64,000 nucleotides of DNA from Crossaster papposus. Taxonomy: Eukaryota > Echinodermata > Asteroidea > Velatida > Solasteridae. The stretch covers positions 98,744-162,743 of the forward strand of contig JBAIAA010001106.1 in assembly GCA_037893245.1 (NCBI GenBank), read 5' to 3'. A model generated the notes under the pieces. It searched no databases, was not told where the DNA came from, and saw only the letters and a list, made by a program, of their open reading frames with translations. Of the stretch, positions 20,745 to 33,639 are shown one piece after another (the first letter of the stretch is position 1; each line of letters begins with the position of its first letter). The position numbers and the translations under genes were made by a program.

Positions 20745-21690
20745 TTGTGTTGTGAATTGAGAAATATCAGTTACGTTCTCCCTGGTAATGATATTTGGTA
20801 AATGTGGTAATATCGGGTGACCTCAATGTACATGTTGACCCCAGGTGGGCGTGATAAACCTTGGTGAAACAATTTTGTCACTGTTTCTACATGAACGTTT
20901 ATTTTGCGTAATAGCGATACGTTTCGGGTGTTTTTGTATAGATAATTGTGTAATATTTATTTACTCCAAGTCTAAAAAACCACGAATTTGCCAAAAAGCC
21001 ATCACACAAATAAATTAACAAAAAAATTATTGCAAACTGTGATTACAGACGGCGGTGATATTAAGCACATATATAGCGTTTACTACACGCTAAGAATGTA
21101 GGAGTGGCAAGTTCAGAAGAGTCATTGATGTTTACTTGTGTATACATTGTAGTATTGTTCTGGTAGTATTGTAATATTAGTATTAACCAATATTGGGTAA
21201 ATGGGGTAATATCGGGTGGTAATAACGTGCAATGCCAGAAATATCGGTAACATTCCCCCTGGTAATATTGGGTAATATTGGGTAATATTGGGTAAATGGG
21301 GTAATATCGGGTGGTAATAACAATGCAATGCCAGAAATAACGGTTACATTCTCTCTGGTAAATATGGGTAAATGGGGTAAATTCGGGTGGTAATAACGAT
21401 GCAATGCCAGAAATATCGGTAATATTGTCGCTGGTAATATTGGGTAAATGGGGTAAATTCGGGTGTTAATAACGATGCAATGCCGGAAATATCGGTACCA
21501 TTCTCCCTGTTAACAGTGGGTAATATCGGGTGTTAATAACGATGCAATGCCGGAAATATCGGTAACATTCTCCCTGGTAACAGTGGGTAAATAGGGTAAT
21601 ATCGGGTGGTAATAACAGGGAAATACTATTTCCCCTTTATTACTCGTTACAACCCGGGTAATATCGGGTAAAATACCCAGTGGGTAGTGC
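20745..21690. repeat. Minisatellite, about 85-100-bp unit built on GGGTAATAT
   Basis: A diverged copy near 20745-20820, then at least five units from 21190 to 21680. Each unit has GGGTAAATGGGGTAATATCG, GGTGGTAATAACGATGCAAT and GCCAGAAATATCGGTAACAT. Copies differ by internal GGGTAATATT runs. The stretch 20830-21180 between is unremarkable. Confidence 0.8.
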
Positions 21691-21950
21691 GCCACCCCTC
21701 CCTGAAGCACCACCCCTCACCAATGGGACATGGTTGTGAGCTGGTGGGTGGTCGCTGTCGCCCTGTCCGCCACACGCGACCTGCTCTCCCGACGCATCTA
21801 CCTGCATCAGGGCCAGCTGAAGAGAGCGAAGAAGATGAGCACGATTGGGATGATGAGGAGGAGGGAGATGATGATGTACATAGGAGGGAGGTTTCATCTG
21901 AATCTAATGATTCAGAATCTAGTGAGCCGGAATGCTCTGATTTAGACTGA
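21687..21950 (+). CDS. Short ORF with acidic C-terminus, unknown
   Basis: 88 codons. The first half is rich in His, Pro, Arg and Cys (RHTRPALPTHLPASGPAEES), the second half is a run of Glu/Asp ending SNDSESSEPECSDLD. It looks like the C-terminal exon of a larger, possibly transposon-encoded, protein whose upstream part has been replaced by the minisatellite. The family is not recognised. The following 550 bp to 22500 hold nothing recognised. Confidence 0.3.
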   Translation: MRHPSLKHHPSPMGHGCELVGGRCRPVRHTRPALPTHLPASGPAEESEEDEHDWDDEEEGDDDVHRREVSSESNDSESSEPECSDLD

Positions 21951-22499
21951 TGACATCTCTCAATGTTATATTGACTAACCTGTTACGATGTTGAAACAAT
22001 GTGTAGCATAAGACAACAGCATAATTGGTGACCAAATCTAATGGGTTTTAATTGCGTTGCACTGTGATGTCATTTGTCTTCTCTGAAAAAAACACCCAAA
22101 AAACAAATGATTTTGTATTGACATGCTTTTTGTGGTTTCATTTGATAACTACATGTATTTAAGTTAAGCTACCGTATAACAAGTAGCTTATTTTAAAGGA
22201 TAATTAGTTCTCTTGTCATTCATTTGGCTGCAACAGATTTTATAGAGGTAGTTTGCTTTAATACTAACGAGTAATATTAAAGAGTAAAGCAGTACCAAAA
22301 TAAACGGGTTTGTCATTAACAGTTTTTGACCGAACTTAATTATGAAATTACCACCCTGCCTCATAATCACAAATTGCCATCACTAAACCTAGCATGTTTA
22401 TTAGGCATGGACTCATAAGTAAAATAGCTATAACTGTTCCTTCCTTATGTACTGTATGAATGGCAAACCCCACATCTTCCTTTACCGTTTAAAAATTAT

Positions 22500-22725
22500 G
22501 TTTTTGGTCTATCCTATGGCAGCCATCTTAATTTTCTGGGTAAAATTTTTTTCACAGCATCAAACCGATGTCTGAATCGTAATCCTCGTGGTCGACTTAC
22601 CCGAAAAAGTGTCTTTAGACATGATTGTAGGTGCTCTGGTTCGAAAGTAAATTTTTCAAGATGGCGCCGGCGGCCATCTTGGATTTGGCCCTCTAACAAA
22701 AAATGCCGGGATTTTTGGAAGGGAC
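22500..22725. repeat. Right copy of the AAGATGGCCGCC inverted repeat
   Basis: Reverse complement of 20148-20340 as described there. Confidence 0.65.
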
Positions 22726-22904
22726 CGGGGGCTAATTTCTTTATAAATGGTCCATAGAAGTATAATCCATCGTCAAACCATACTAGCCAGAGAATGGTCA
22801 CGGAACTTATGTTTTGGACCCAACTATAGACCTTGAGGAAAGCCATGACTTGGCCGTAGTTAGCCACCTTGAATGCCTGTACTGTACTGTGAGCCTAGTA
22901 TATA

Positions 22905-23031
22905 TGTAGTTAACCCTAGTTGACCGTAGTTGACCGTAGTTGACCGTAGTAACCACGGCAGTACGGTCAACTACAGTCTACTACGGTCAAATGAACTACG
23001 TTCATGACCGTAAGATGTGACCACCGCTTTA
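22905..23031. repeat. Left arm of a palindrome (TAGTTGACCG words)
   Basis: Tandem TAGTTGACCG units, then CTACGTTCATGACCGTAAGA and TGTGACCACCGCTTTA. The inverse of this arm is at 23641-23760. The loop between the arms is a LINE fragment. Confidence 0.75.
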
Positions 23032-23630
23032 TTAATGTTAATTGCGGCTCCTGTACCTTCGCTATAAATTCAGAAAATTCAGACAAATTGACAACATCTG
23101 CCTATTTTGTAATGAAAATGGTCATTTCATCGGGGTGCTGCACAATTTTGAATGGGTTGTTGATACCTGAAATTTGAATGCCCCAAATCCTGTTATTTTT
23201 GCGAATAAGTGTGGCTAGGCCCTCGACACTAATTGCGTAGAGGGGACAAAGGGCAACAATGCCCAATACATCTCTTTACTTCCAACAACTCACTGATAAC
23301 AATTATTCACAATAACACTGCTTCTGGTGTCTGTGTAAAGGGCCTTAATCCAGTCAATAAGATTAGCAGGGAGGCCCATTTTTTTCCATTACTAAGAACA
23401 GGTAATTTCTCTCCACTCGATCGAAAGCCTTTTGTTCTATTGAAAAAAGTGCTGCCCAGATATTACAAATATTAACATAATCAGTCACATCTTTCAAAAC
23501 AGTAATATTTTCTCCTTCGACACCGCAACTCTGCCCCTCTCCTAGAATTTGGGGCATGGCCTGTAGCATGGCATGGCTTGTAGAGTCTACATTTAGGAGA
23601 CTAATGGTCTCTAATTTTTGAGATTATTCC
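23032..23630 (-). pseudogene. Reverse transcriptase fragment of a Tx1/L1-like LINE
   Basis: Minus-strand blocks in order: ISLLNVDS, PQILGEGQSCGVEGENITVL, FSIEQKAFDRVERNYLFLVM, ANLIDWIKALYTDT, then (one frame over) GCCPLSPLYAISVEGLATL-like text, RKNNRIWGIQISG, HPDEMTIFIT and GAAININK. These are RT motifs from the region before palm to the aspartate motif, where the YADD position reads PDEM, so the catalytic Asp pair is damaged. Several stops. It ends abruptly at the palindrome arms on both sides. Confidence 0.72.
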
Positions 23631-23640
23631 CCCCCCCCTA

Positions 23641-24000
23641 TTTTTAAAGCGGTGGTCACATCTTACGGTCATGAACGTAGTTGAACGTAGTTTATTTGAC
23701 CGTAGTAGACCGTAGTTGACCGTACTTCAACCGTAGTGCCGTGGTTACTGCGGTCAACTACGGTCAACTACGGTCCACACTACGGCCAAGTAGGGTCAAC
23801 CACGGTCCACACCACGGTCCACACTACGGTCCACACTACGGTCCACACTACGGTCCACATACTACGGTCCACATACTACGGTCCACATACTACGGTCCAC
23901 ACTACGGTCCACACTACGGTCCACACTACGGTCCACACTACGGTCCACACTACGGTCCACATTGAGTCCACACTACGGTCCACACTACGGTCCACACTAA
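23641..24000. repeat. Right palindrome arm running into an ACTACGGTCCAC minisatellite
   Basis: 23641-23760 is the inverse of the left arm (AAAGCGGTGGTCACATCTTA onward). From about 23800 to 24000 the 12-bp unit ACTACGGTCCAC is repeated about fifteen times with minor changes (ATACTACGGTCC variants). The in-frame translation THYGP/TTVH is a repeat artefact. Confidence 0.85.
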
Positions 24001-24074
24001 CAATATATGTCCACACAATGCAGGAAGAATTTACGGTTTGTGGACTTGGACAGGTCTACAGTCCGTTTTGCCGC

Positions 24075-25250
24075 CTCTGAAAAAAGAGCTTTAGAGGGAA
24101 AACGGGTTAGGGTTATATAGAAAAGGAAAGAGGAACAGCTGAGAGGCCCAGAATCAACATTTAAGGTTAAATTTGTTTTGGGGAAGCGAAAAAAATAAGT
24201 AATTTAGTCAACGTTTTTTTAACAACACGAAGACAAAGGAATGTCAACAGTACGTATGGATGGTATGTGTGGGTGCTCTTGTATCGTATTACGATCGAGG
24301 ATCGAAACACAACAGAGAATAACGGGAACAAAGAATCCTCGAAGGACGGTTTCCTTGTCCGAATTCGGTCCTCCATCGTTCGGGTAAGCGCTATGTAATT
24401 AGATAAGGTTATAGTGAAGGAATTAAGAAAAACACAATAGGAAATCCTCGGTCGTTATGTGGTTCACGACAGTGTGATGTGTGTTATTAGCCATGTGGGA
24501 TTGGTAATTACTAATTTGTGGTGAAGTCTTTTGTAAATATTTCTACACCGAACCTACCGTAGCAGATCGCAGCGTTCTCCAAAATGAACCACACTACCAC
24601 TCGCCACCATTGATGAAATCTCCACCCAGCCTGCATTTTTGATCGATGAAAGAGATGTTCCTTCGTAATTGAAAAAAAAATACATTAGAGAAATTAATAT
24701 GTCTCAAATTAATTAATATCATCACCACTTACTCGCGAATTTACATCGGGTTGAGTGAGTGTGTAAACACCGACAATCGTGGACGTCGGACAAAATAATT
24801 TGGGGGCAAACAACATGTACACGATTGACAGAAGGTCGACGATTCGTAATCGTGTACAAATCCTATGAAGTTCTTCCGAGTATAAACAAAAGAGGGATAA
24901 CGGGAGGACAATTGGGGGTCCACGATGGAAGGTGTTTCTGTGTTTACACACACGAGTTAGTCTTGCATACGCACTGTGGACCTCCGAACAATATAGGTCC
25001 ACACGATGCGGGAAAAAGAGCGCTAAAGGAAAAAAAGGATAGGGTTATATATAGAACAGATAGGATGAACAGCTGGGAGGCCCAGAATCAACATTTGAGG
25101 TTAGATTTGTTTTGGGGAAGCGAGAAAAATGAGTATTTAGTCAACGTTTTTTAACTACACGAAGACAACGGAATGTCCACAGTCCGTATGTGTGGGTAGG
25201 CACTCACCGCGTTAGGGGGACAGGTTCTTTTGTTTGGAAAAGACAGACCG
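24075..25250. repeat. Diverged dispersed-repeat blocks, two direct copies
   Basis: 24075-24275 and 25005-25205 are direct copies sharing GAGGCCCAGAATCAACATTT, TTTGTTTTGGGGAAGCGA and TTTAGTCAACGTTTTTT. 24281-24470 and 24830-24965 recur near 28081-28260 and 27960-28070 respectively. No ORF of note. Confidence 0.7.
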
Positions 25251-27950
25251 AGTAGTGGGGACATTTTCGAGTCCCCATAGCGCGTTGGGTGTTCAGTAAA
25301 GGTAGAACAAGGTAAAATCGGGTTAGGGTATAATGACAGAAAATGTAGAAGAGGACAAATTAGGGTGATGCTGACAATTTTAGAATTTTAGAGTGTTCTG
25401 AGCCTGAGATTAGAGATATTTCAGTTTACGCACAAACCCTATGGGTTGTCCCCATAACGCTATGTACCACACGAGTTATTGTGGTTTGATGTGTATGTTT
25501 GAGTGTTTCATAGGTAGTAGTCGCATTTTAACCATGAACAAATTGCACCTAATTCTTTTTCGAGCCGCCTCTTAATTACAATGAGGCCTAGAGGAAATAT
25601 ATTTGGAGGGAATCGTGTCTTTGATGATACAAGCATAAAATCTAGCACACAGTCAGGGTATGTCGAGAGAAAGATATTTGGACAAGCACACCTTCATTAC
25701 CCGGAGCTACAAATGCATGGATAATATAAGAAAAATGATACCAAGAAATTCTAATTCAGTCTAGTAGTTTTAGCATCTAGGTATTTTTTCTTTTTTCTTT
25801 TTTTCTGGACATTTTGTATAAGAGTATAAAAGAGTGTTATGAATTAATTTTAAAACCACTCCCCAAAGAAGTGAAATGTCCACTTTTTCGACGAGCCCTA
25901 ATATTATTATTATCTGTTGTTTTATTTCAACAGGGTATTCCTCATCAGTTATTGTCAACTGCTTTTAGTGAGGGCCCTGCACAATTAATCAAAAAGTAAG
26001 AGTAAAATGATACATGATAAGATATAAACACTAACCACATTAAAAACATAAGATAATAAATTTAATTAAATGTTAAGGAAGTGATTAAAACAAAAGGTAT
26101 ACCAAATCTCAAAATAGAAATTATAATTAGTATTAGAAAAACCAAGGTATAAAGAAACAATACAATATAATTTTGTTCTAAATATTTACTGAACAAAATC
26201 AAAGTTAACGGCCTATATGTTTCAAATTGGTAATGAACACAACGTGTGAATAACAAAATCGATGATATTATATGAGAAGTAAAGAATACAAATCAGGTAG
26301 TATAAAACGAGAACAATAAAGACTGAAAAGTGAGTTAATCAATATAAAATCAGTACCTGATATTTTTTTTAATAGATGCAAAATAGAAAAATAAGCAAAA
26401 CCATAAAACTCAGGCATACATGCATATAGCAATCAGAATAGATGAAAAGACAAATAACAAGGGACTACTTGTTTTGGACTGGCCACCCCATATAGCTCCT
26501 CGAAATAGTAGACATTTCACTCATTATAGAGTGGTTTTGTAAAGGATTCATTTGTTTGGAGAGTGATATTTTATTATTTTACATTAAGAGTGTTTTGTGC
26601 ACCCATCCCTCCCCCACCTTTGGGCTTCCCCATCCAAAATGTGGGTACTATCACTTTTGACAGAGAACAAATCCCCACCCAAGGAACAACATTTCAAAGA
26701 CAATCTCCACGATACAAACATTTAAAACAAATATCCAGCATGCATATACTGTTTGCATGCAGCGTGCCAAAGCGCCAGTGGTTAAAACGTTCGCGACCAA
26801 AATGCCCATCATGAGGCATTTAATTACCAAACGCCGATATAAGGCCTGAGTGGGTGGGTGGGCGGGGGGGGGGGGGGGGGGCTTTGTTTGGCTATAATCG
26901 CGAATCCATTACGGACATTGAACGCGTTGGATCGTGAGTTCGGTTTCCCCGCGTCAATCCAATTAAGCTATATTAGACAATGGATGCGGTTATACTTCTA
27001 TATCCATGCACGTTCCACACTGCGCAACTCGTGCTTCTTCTACAAAGATGGCCCGTGTCTTTGATATGTTGGGGGCAGGAGCCGCGTGTATACTACCTTA
27101 GCGCGACACGCGTGAGCCTAGTGCCAAAAATAGGAAAACATCTTGTTAAACTCCAATGGATATAGGGATAAAATCCGGCTTACCGTATCGACCAGAGGCA
27201 CAAAAAGACTTCTAGTGAATATGTGACCCACTCTGCAAAAATGAGTCTGATGTGTTAACAATATTTGTTTAAGGTTTTACAGTTGGTCAGAAAGAGCAGG
27301 AAATAAGCTTTCATTTGACATAATGGCACAACTCTGTAGTGCAATGCATTGGTCTTTTACGATTGTTTGAAGTTATATTAAAAATGTCTTTGAACAGAAA
27401 CGAAGATTTATAATTTTAGTGCTTTATTAGATGCTATGGTTAAAGGTTAGCAACAACCTTTATTAAATCTACTTTAGATATCAAAACAACCTTTTCAAAC
27501 AGTCAGTTCTGAAAAAATAGGTGTCGGAGAAACCAAAATTCCTTAACACCAAAATATAATTTTTTGAATAAAAAATCACCTCTGAGACAATAAGCAGTCC
27601 TTTACGTGAATATGTATTATGCGACATCAGACATCAGACTAATGTTTGCAGAGCGGGTCACATATAGCCATTTTGAATTTGTTTTGTATCACTCCCCACC
27701 CCACCCCCCAAAATCACCCCCCCCCCCCACACACAAAAAACAAACACAAATAAACCCACTATTTTGCCAACAAGTTTATACTTTATGTGCGTAGGCACAT
27801 TGAATGGGGCATTTCTGTTTAAAGGTAGTTTTCAACATTTGCTTTTTGCTGTATTTTTTGAAAATAGATGGGTGAAGGGATTTATATTTTATAGTCAATA
27901 TTGTGACGCTGACATGTTCAAAGTGTTGTATTCATACGAGCTGGGGATTT
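25250..27950. other. No gene recognised
   Basis: A+T-rich sequence with an 18-nt poly-G tract (26864-26881) and a poly-C tract near 27718. A 62-codon plus-strand frame at 25814-25999 is open but has no recognisable motif. Nothing else structured was seen. Confidence 0.5.
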
Positions 27951-28440
27951 TTTGTTGACCGACCGTCCGCAATAAAAAAATCGCGTACAAAACTTATAGG
28001 AGTCCTTCCGAGAAAAAAGGAAAAAAAAGGACAATAGGGGTCCACGATTGTCTGTATGTGTGTGTGCAATTGTTTATTTTTGCGATCGAGGATCGAAACA
28101 CAAAAGAAAACAAAGGGAACAAAAGATCCTCGAAGGACGGTTTCTTTGTCCTCGATCGCTCCGGTAAGCGCTAAGCAATGGGGTTAGGTTTCAGTAAAGG
28201 AATAAAGGAAAACACAATAGGGGATCCTCGGTCGTAATGGCAATTCACGAACTACAGTGCTGTGGGTGAGTGTCCCAATGTGACCCGTCATCACAAATTC
28301 AAATGAGCTCATAATATAACATGAAATCGAACTTTTAAAGAATTGACGTGAAGATAAAGGTAAACAGAAGCTATACAAAATGGTATGAGTTTGGTAAACA
28401 CCAACTTTATTCGAAGTGGTAATACCCATTCTTTAAAACT
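27950..28440. repeat. Third partial copy of the 24-25 kb repeat
   Basis: Shares GCGATCGAGGATCGAAACAC, GATCCTCGAAGGACGGTTTC and GGAAAACACAATAGG with 24290-24460, same orientation, with a rearranged 5' part. 28440-29738 downstream holds no recognised feature except a C15 tract at 29594-29608. Confidence 0.65.
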
Positions 28441-30309
28441 GTATTTAAACATTTTAGCTTATATGAATAGGTTGCTCGAAAATAGTTTTCAAGGATAGCA
28501 AAAAAAATTGAAAGGTAGCACTGACGACTTGCAGATTAATGTTCAATAGAAAAAACGCCATCTATTCAAATTCAATTGGATCAGCCATATACTGTACTGA
28601 AAAATACACAAGCACGTATACGTAATTCTGACAAAAATGTAAGTTTCCATTCGCCCCTTCAGTGGTTGTGGCTACTTTCATAGTATTTTATAACAAAATT
28701 GGAAATGTTTGTTTCTCAGTCCCAATTTCATGTTTTTCAAAATGTTTGCACCGACTGACCTCTTCGGTGATATGTTGTCAGGATGACACATTCACACTTG
28801 AACAAGCAATTAACCCAACCTAATGTGAGCATGTTAATTCACTTCCGAGTTACAAAATCGACGAAAAAACGCTCACAAATCCCCAATAACGACAAACATA
28901 GAGCTGTGGTAACACGTTCTTAAAGAGCAAAAAATGGCCTAGTATTAAAAGCATGACTGAAAACAAATCGAACATTTTCAGGTAAACAGAATCCTGCTGC
29001 CACATCTTCTGGTTGTGCACAAACTCTATGGAGAGTTGAGGTCATGTATTTATAACAACTGAGCTTATAGGACAAAAGTGGCGGCAAGATACTACAATTT
29101 AAGCAGTTTTTACAGTGTAAAGACGTAAAGATAACTGTTCTTACCTTAATTTTGCAAAATGTGGTCCAGTTTAACCTTCTCGAAGTCAAAGCATGATCAA
29201 AGATCGTTCATGTCATGGTCCATTTAGGCGGTATCGTCCGTTTTGTAAGCCTGAGTACGTGCGTGTGCATGACACGGACGTTAACAGGTGCATTAATACC
29301 TGGCCAACCTTTTACTGTAATAATTGTTCGCGTCACTGCTTCTTTTTATTACGAGCATAAAGGAAGGTAAGGCCAGACCGCAAACTGGTACCTGTCATAT
29401 TGTAGTCTTTGCCAAAGACGACTGAATTCAACATTAGATTGTGCACGTAGCGTATTATTTCCACGCAGTGCGCGCACCCTCTTACGGAAAACCTCAGATA
29501 TTTTCGACAACGGACAGCCTTCTGTTCATTGTTATCACGTGACATTGGCGGCTAACGAACCAATACATTAGAAGCACAATATGAAGCAGAGGACCCCCCC
29601 CCCCCCCCTCCCCTCTCTTGTGTTGGCCATTGTTCCCGGATTCTCAGAAATTATTTTTTGGTTTTAAGGTGGGGGGCAACAATAATGTGGAGTGTGTATA
29701 TGGTGAAGTGAAGGGATAGAAGGGGTACCCCTCTGCCACTTATTGTATAGTCTTTGGGCAAGACGTTGCTTAATTCGCAGCCACGAGAGGGCGCTATCGC
29801 GACAAACCATCATCACTCGCCATCCTGTCCGTAACAACGTCTTTGGAATTACGTCGAGGTAGAGATATGCGCACGCACCTGCTTAGCCTAATGAATGCAG
29901 CGTACATTACGTACTTTGCATAAACATACATATGCATAGGTCTAACACCCTGACTCAACTTCTCATTGCATCTTGGTGTACATACATGTGTGTGTACACA
30001 CCACTGACCGTACTAGAGGTCAGTGGTACACACGTATACGTGTATTGTACACAAATGTACATGTACATACTGTACACATTTTATCATCAAACGTGTTCAA
30101 CGTTATTCGTGAAAATGGAAGATTTTTCGGTACATATTAATTAGGGTCATCTCTTGCCAACAAGTTTTAAAGGCAGAATCCATTTGGTAATTTGAAAATG
30201 ACAACGATCCCCCTAAAATATATTTATTTTCATGAATTTCTTTAGTCATAAATTCAGGACGAATTTCACCTTTGCAATTTATTTTTCAAATTTCTTTTTA
30301 GGATCTTTA

Positions 30310-31111
30310 TACACCCTTCACATACACGGATTTTTTCTTATGAGTCCTTACGGATCGCCAACTCGTAGTCAATCGCAAGCATCCGTAAATAACTCGCTGG
30401 TATCCGTAAATAATTCGTCACAACTCGCAACCACAAAAAAATCTTACGATTGTCCACGGTTTGAGTTTTCCGTAAATAACTCGTAAAAAGCTTGTAACAA
30501 TCCGTAAACCACTCGCAACAACACGTAACCATCCGTAAACTGCTTGCAAAAATCCGTAAATGACTCGTAACAATTTTTTTTACAATTTGTTACGGTTAGT
30601 TTACGATTTGTTTACGGATTATTACGAGTGCTTACGTGTTGTTAACGATTTCATTCGGGTCGTGTTACGATGGCTTTACGGATTGTTACGAGTTATTACG
30701 AGCACTTTACGTGTAGTTACGAGGACTTTAATAATAAATACGTATACTTTACGAATGATTGTACATGTATACATTGAGATTTGCAGGATTTATATGTTTT
30801 GGCAACAAATCCTGAGCTGAGGACTTGCAACTAACTCGTAACTATTCGTAACACGTAAACAGGTCTAAAAATGCTCGTAAGTTGCTCGTAGTTATCCGTG
30901 ACAACTCGTAACAAATCGTGGAATTTTGACGTAAATACATGGCAATAACTCGTAATAATCCGTAATAAACCGTAAATATAGCCCGTAATAACTCGTAACA
31001 ACACTTAAATCAGTCGTAAAACTGGCCAAATCGTAAGGATCCAGGAACGATCTGTGAATCTGTGCGATCCGTAAAGACTCGTAAGAAAAATCCGTGTATG
31101 TGAAGGGGGTA
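30310..31111. mobile_element. Foldback element with TCCGTAA/ACTCGTAA arms, nested in the MULE-like element
   Basis: 802 bp. Ends TACACCCTTCACATACACGG and the inverse of TACCCCCTTCACATACACGG, flanked by TTA and TCA (TWA-like with one mismatch). The arms consist of dozens of alternating ATCCGTAA and ACTCGTAA words. No credible coding region. Confidence 0.75.
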
Positions 31112-31199
31112 TCAGTAACCCAACTTCTCAAGTCAAAAGAAACAATTTTGCTTACATATATAATTATGTGCCTTTTCATATAATTTTAAAATTGCCCCC

Positions 31200-31400
31200 T
31201 CCCCCTCCTTTGTGGTTGCCATTGTGCTTGCGGAATATTCTGTTTTTTCATGATTCTTTGTAGGTTTTTAGGGAATAGGGGGGGGGGGGGGCGTTTGGTA
31301 AGTACTAGAGTGTGAACTGTATATGGTGGTCTAAGGGTAGTCCCTTGGTCTCATCATATCGTGCTGGGTATATGGGCTAAGCAAGCTTCAGGGTAATCAA
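31200..31400. repeat. Second copy of the 9,990 dispersed repeat
   Basis: Same block order as 9990-10170, with a G12 tract at the equivalent of its G-rich position. Confidence 0.6.
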
Positions 31401-32454
31401 TTAATTCTTACTAAAATATTCCCACAGACTTTTATGCAATTTAAGCTGCAGCCAAGGAATTCGGACATTTTTCAGAGGGGAAAACTATAATTAGTATAGA
31501 CACATTTTATCTTTACACTGCAGTTGCCAATTTAGTCATTCTAATTGAGTTTCAGTTATTAATACAAAGCAGCAAACAGCGACATTTAGAGGGCTGTTTG
31601 TTAATTCTTTTTGGCCTCAAGGCTCAAATGAAATTCAAAATACATGTGAATCATTTTCAAAATTTAATTCTTTGATAACACTTGCAATTGAGGTACATGT
31701 AAGATTAGGAATGTATTCCTACCTCAATGCACTAATAATAAAGGTTAAATTTATCCAAATCACTAGAAATAAACATGATGTCCATAAATTAAAGGCAGAT
31801 TAAACACCATCGCCTAGGTTTCCTGTCCGCTCCTTCTGCCATCTCGGAGCCCACCGTGCACACGGAGAAAACCGTTCCGGCGACTTTCTGATGACTCGTG
31901 TGAGTATCTCGGCGGTACTTGCTACCTGACCTATTCTACACTAGCTGTCGTATGTGCGCGTGCGCGAAGAACAAATTTCCTTCATTAACATACATAAATA
32001 GCGCATGCGCACTAGTTTTTTACCGTTTTCGGTAAAAAATTTGACGTAATTCCAAAGACGTTGTTACGGACAGGATGGCGAGTGATGGTGGTTTGTCGCG
32101 ATAGCGCCCTCTCGTGGCTGCGAATTAAGCAACGTCTTGCCCAAAGACTACTTATTGTACTGAGTATAGACCTAATAATTCATCAGAAATAATATTAATT
32201 ATTTGTTCTGGGAACCAGACTATGCTGGCATTACTTTATGTATTCGACAATGGAAAACATATAGTAGCGCAGGGTAATTTGGTAGCTAGAATTCTGCTGG
32301 TATTCTTGTTCAGAATGGATAACATAAAATAATAATAATAATAAATTGAGCCTAATCATCCATATACTGGCAGCTGATATAAGCTGAATAGAGCGTGTAG
32401 GTTGACCTCGGTATTGTACGAGACTGTACGACAAACTGAACTTTTGGGCACATC

Positions 32455-32765
32455 GAATTTATTTATTCATTTATTTATTTCTCATATTTATTCAGGGTAT
32501 AACCTATCCACCATATGGTGGTCTCCTATAGGGCCTTGACTTAAAAACAATACACAGTATACAATAACATTATAATTAAAAAGTACAAAGTAAAACGTAC
32601 AAATACCTAAAAACACGGTTAGGATAATTACAAAAAGAAAACAAAAATATATAAGTTAAAAGGTTACGTAGAAGTAAAAACCTACGAAAAAGCAATAAAA
32701 CAGGGTTAAAGAAAAAACAACACCAACATAGAAAGCTCAGAATAATGCATTTAAAACACATTTAA
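32455..32765 (-). mobile_element. 3' end of a CR1/L2-like LINE
   Basis: On the minus strand: GGCCCTATAGGAGACCACCA, the palindrome CCACCATATGGTGG, GGTTATACCCTGAATAAA and a tail of AAATAAATGAATAAAT type. A 3' stem-loop followed by AATAAA and short tandem tails is typical of CR1/L2-type LINE 3' ends. No coding part remains. Confidence 0.55.
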
Positions 32766-32899
32766 AAAATATGGACGTCCTCGATTGAGATATGTGTACA
32801 AAACTAATGAAAGCCGTCAGTAAAAGTACAAACAAAGGAAATTATCGAGAGGAACAAAAACTTCTCGATTTACACCACAAACGTTGATGTACGTGTGTT

Positions 32900-33420
32900 T
32901 ATAGGTTTGTCCACACTCCGCCCCTGGATCCGCGCCTTATATCTCATTATACCAGCTAAATTTCACCTATTAGGTTGATTCGCTAGGCACTTTACGATTA
33001 ATAATTAATACGACTGCGTTTGTTATTGCATGTCCTGCGTGTACTGACTTGGCACGCATTGAGCTTTTCTTCAATCAAATTATATTAAAGCGGAGGGGGG
33101 GGGGGGGGGGGGGTGGTTATAATTAGATGAAATCCCGCGAAGAGGTTTTTATTAAAGAGATTTAACAATTTGTACGGTACACGCGTGTACATGGAAGTGA
33201 GCATATAAATTTCGCATGAGTAGAGGCGGCTATACTGTAAACATCATTCCATTAACCTCTTCAGTTAGTAAAATGTTTTCTAGATGAATTTCATCAATAA
33301 CAAAAGTCAATCAATTTAGCATGGGGCCGGCTCAAAATGTTTTGAATGGAATTCTCACTTGCATTGATCATTCGAACATGTAAAATAGTCGTTCGGTTTC
33401 ATTTGAGCATATTCATCAAT
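32900..33420. repeat. Segmental duplication, copy 1
   Basis: Collinear with 35085-35519 and, after an interruption, 38641-38725. Shared blocks are GAGCTTTTCTTCAATC, a poly-G tract, TTTGTACGGTACA, GCATGAGTAGAGGCGGCTAT and GTCGTTCGGTTTCAT. Divergence is moderate, so this is not recent. Confidence 0.75.
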
Positions 33421-33639
33421 ATTATGTGCCCGCCTCCGTTGTTGTTATAATTTCCTTTTGTATAAGAGCTAAAGGTTTCGACCCCCCCCCCCCCCCCCCC
33501 CCCGCTCCTTTGTCGATCGTTATAACAATAGCATTCGGAAATGACCAGTATGGCATACGTGCAGCATAGCTTTGTAATGGTTTACAAATTATCTTTGTAA
33601 TATAAAGCAATTTGTTTTTTATAATTCTGCCATCTCCAC

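Larger units (their letters stand above)
29748..32150. mobile_element. MULE-like DNA transposon, non-coding, 9-bp target duplication
   Basis: 2,403 bp. Terminal inverted repeats of about 105 bp begin TAGTCTTTGGGCAAGACGTT and include GCGCTATCGCGACAAACCAT. They are flanked by the exact 9-bp direct repeat CTTATTGTA (29739-29747 and 32151-32159). A 9-bp duplication with long TIRs is the hallmark of Mutator-like elements. No transposase is present, but another foldback (30310-31111) and a dispersed repeat (31200-31400) lie inside. Confidence 0.82.

Noticed and set aside
23736..24080. Open frame with repeated TTVH/THYGP units
   Set aside because: Pure translation of the 12-bp ACTACGGTCCAC minisatellite, open in more than one frame.
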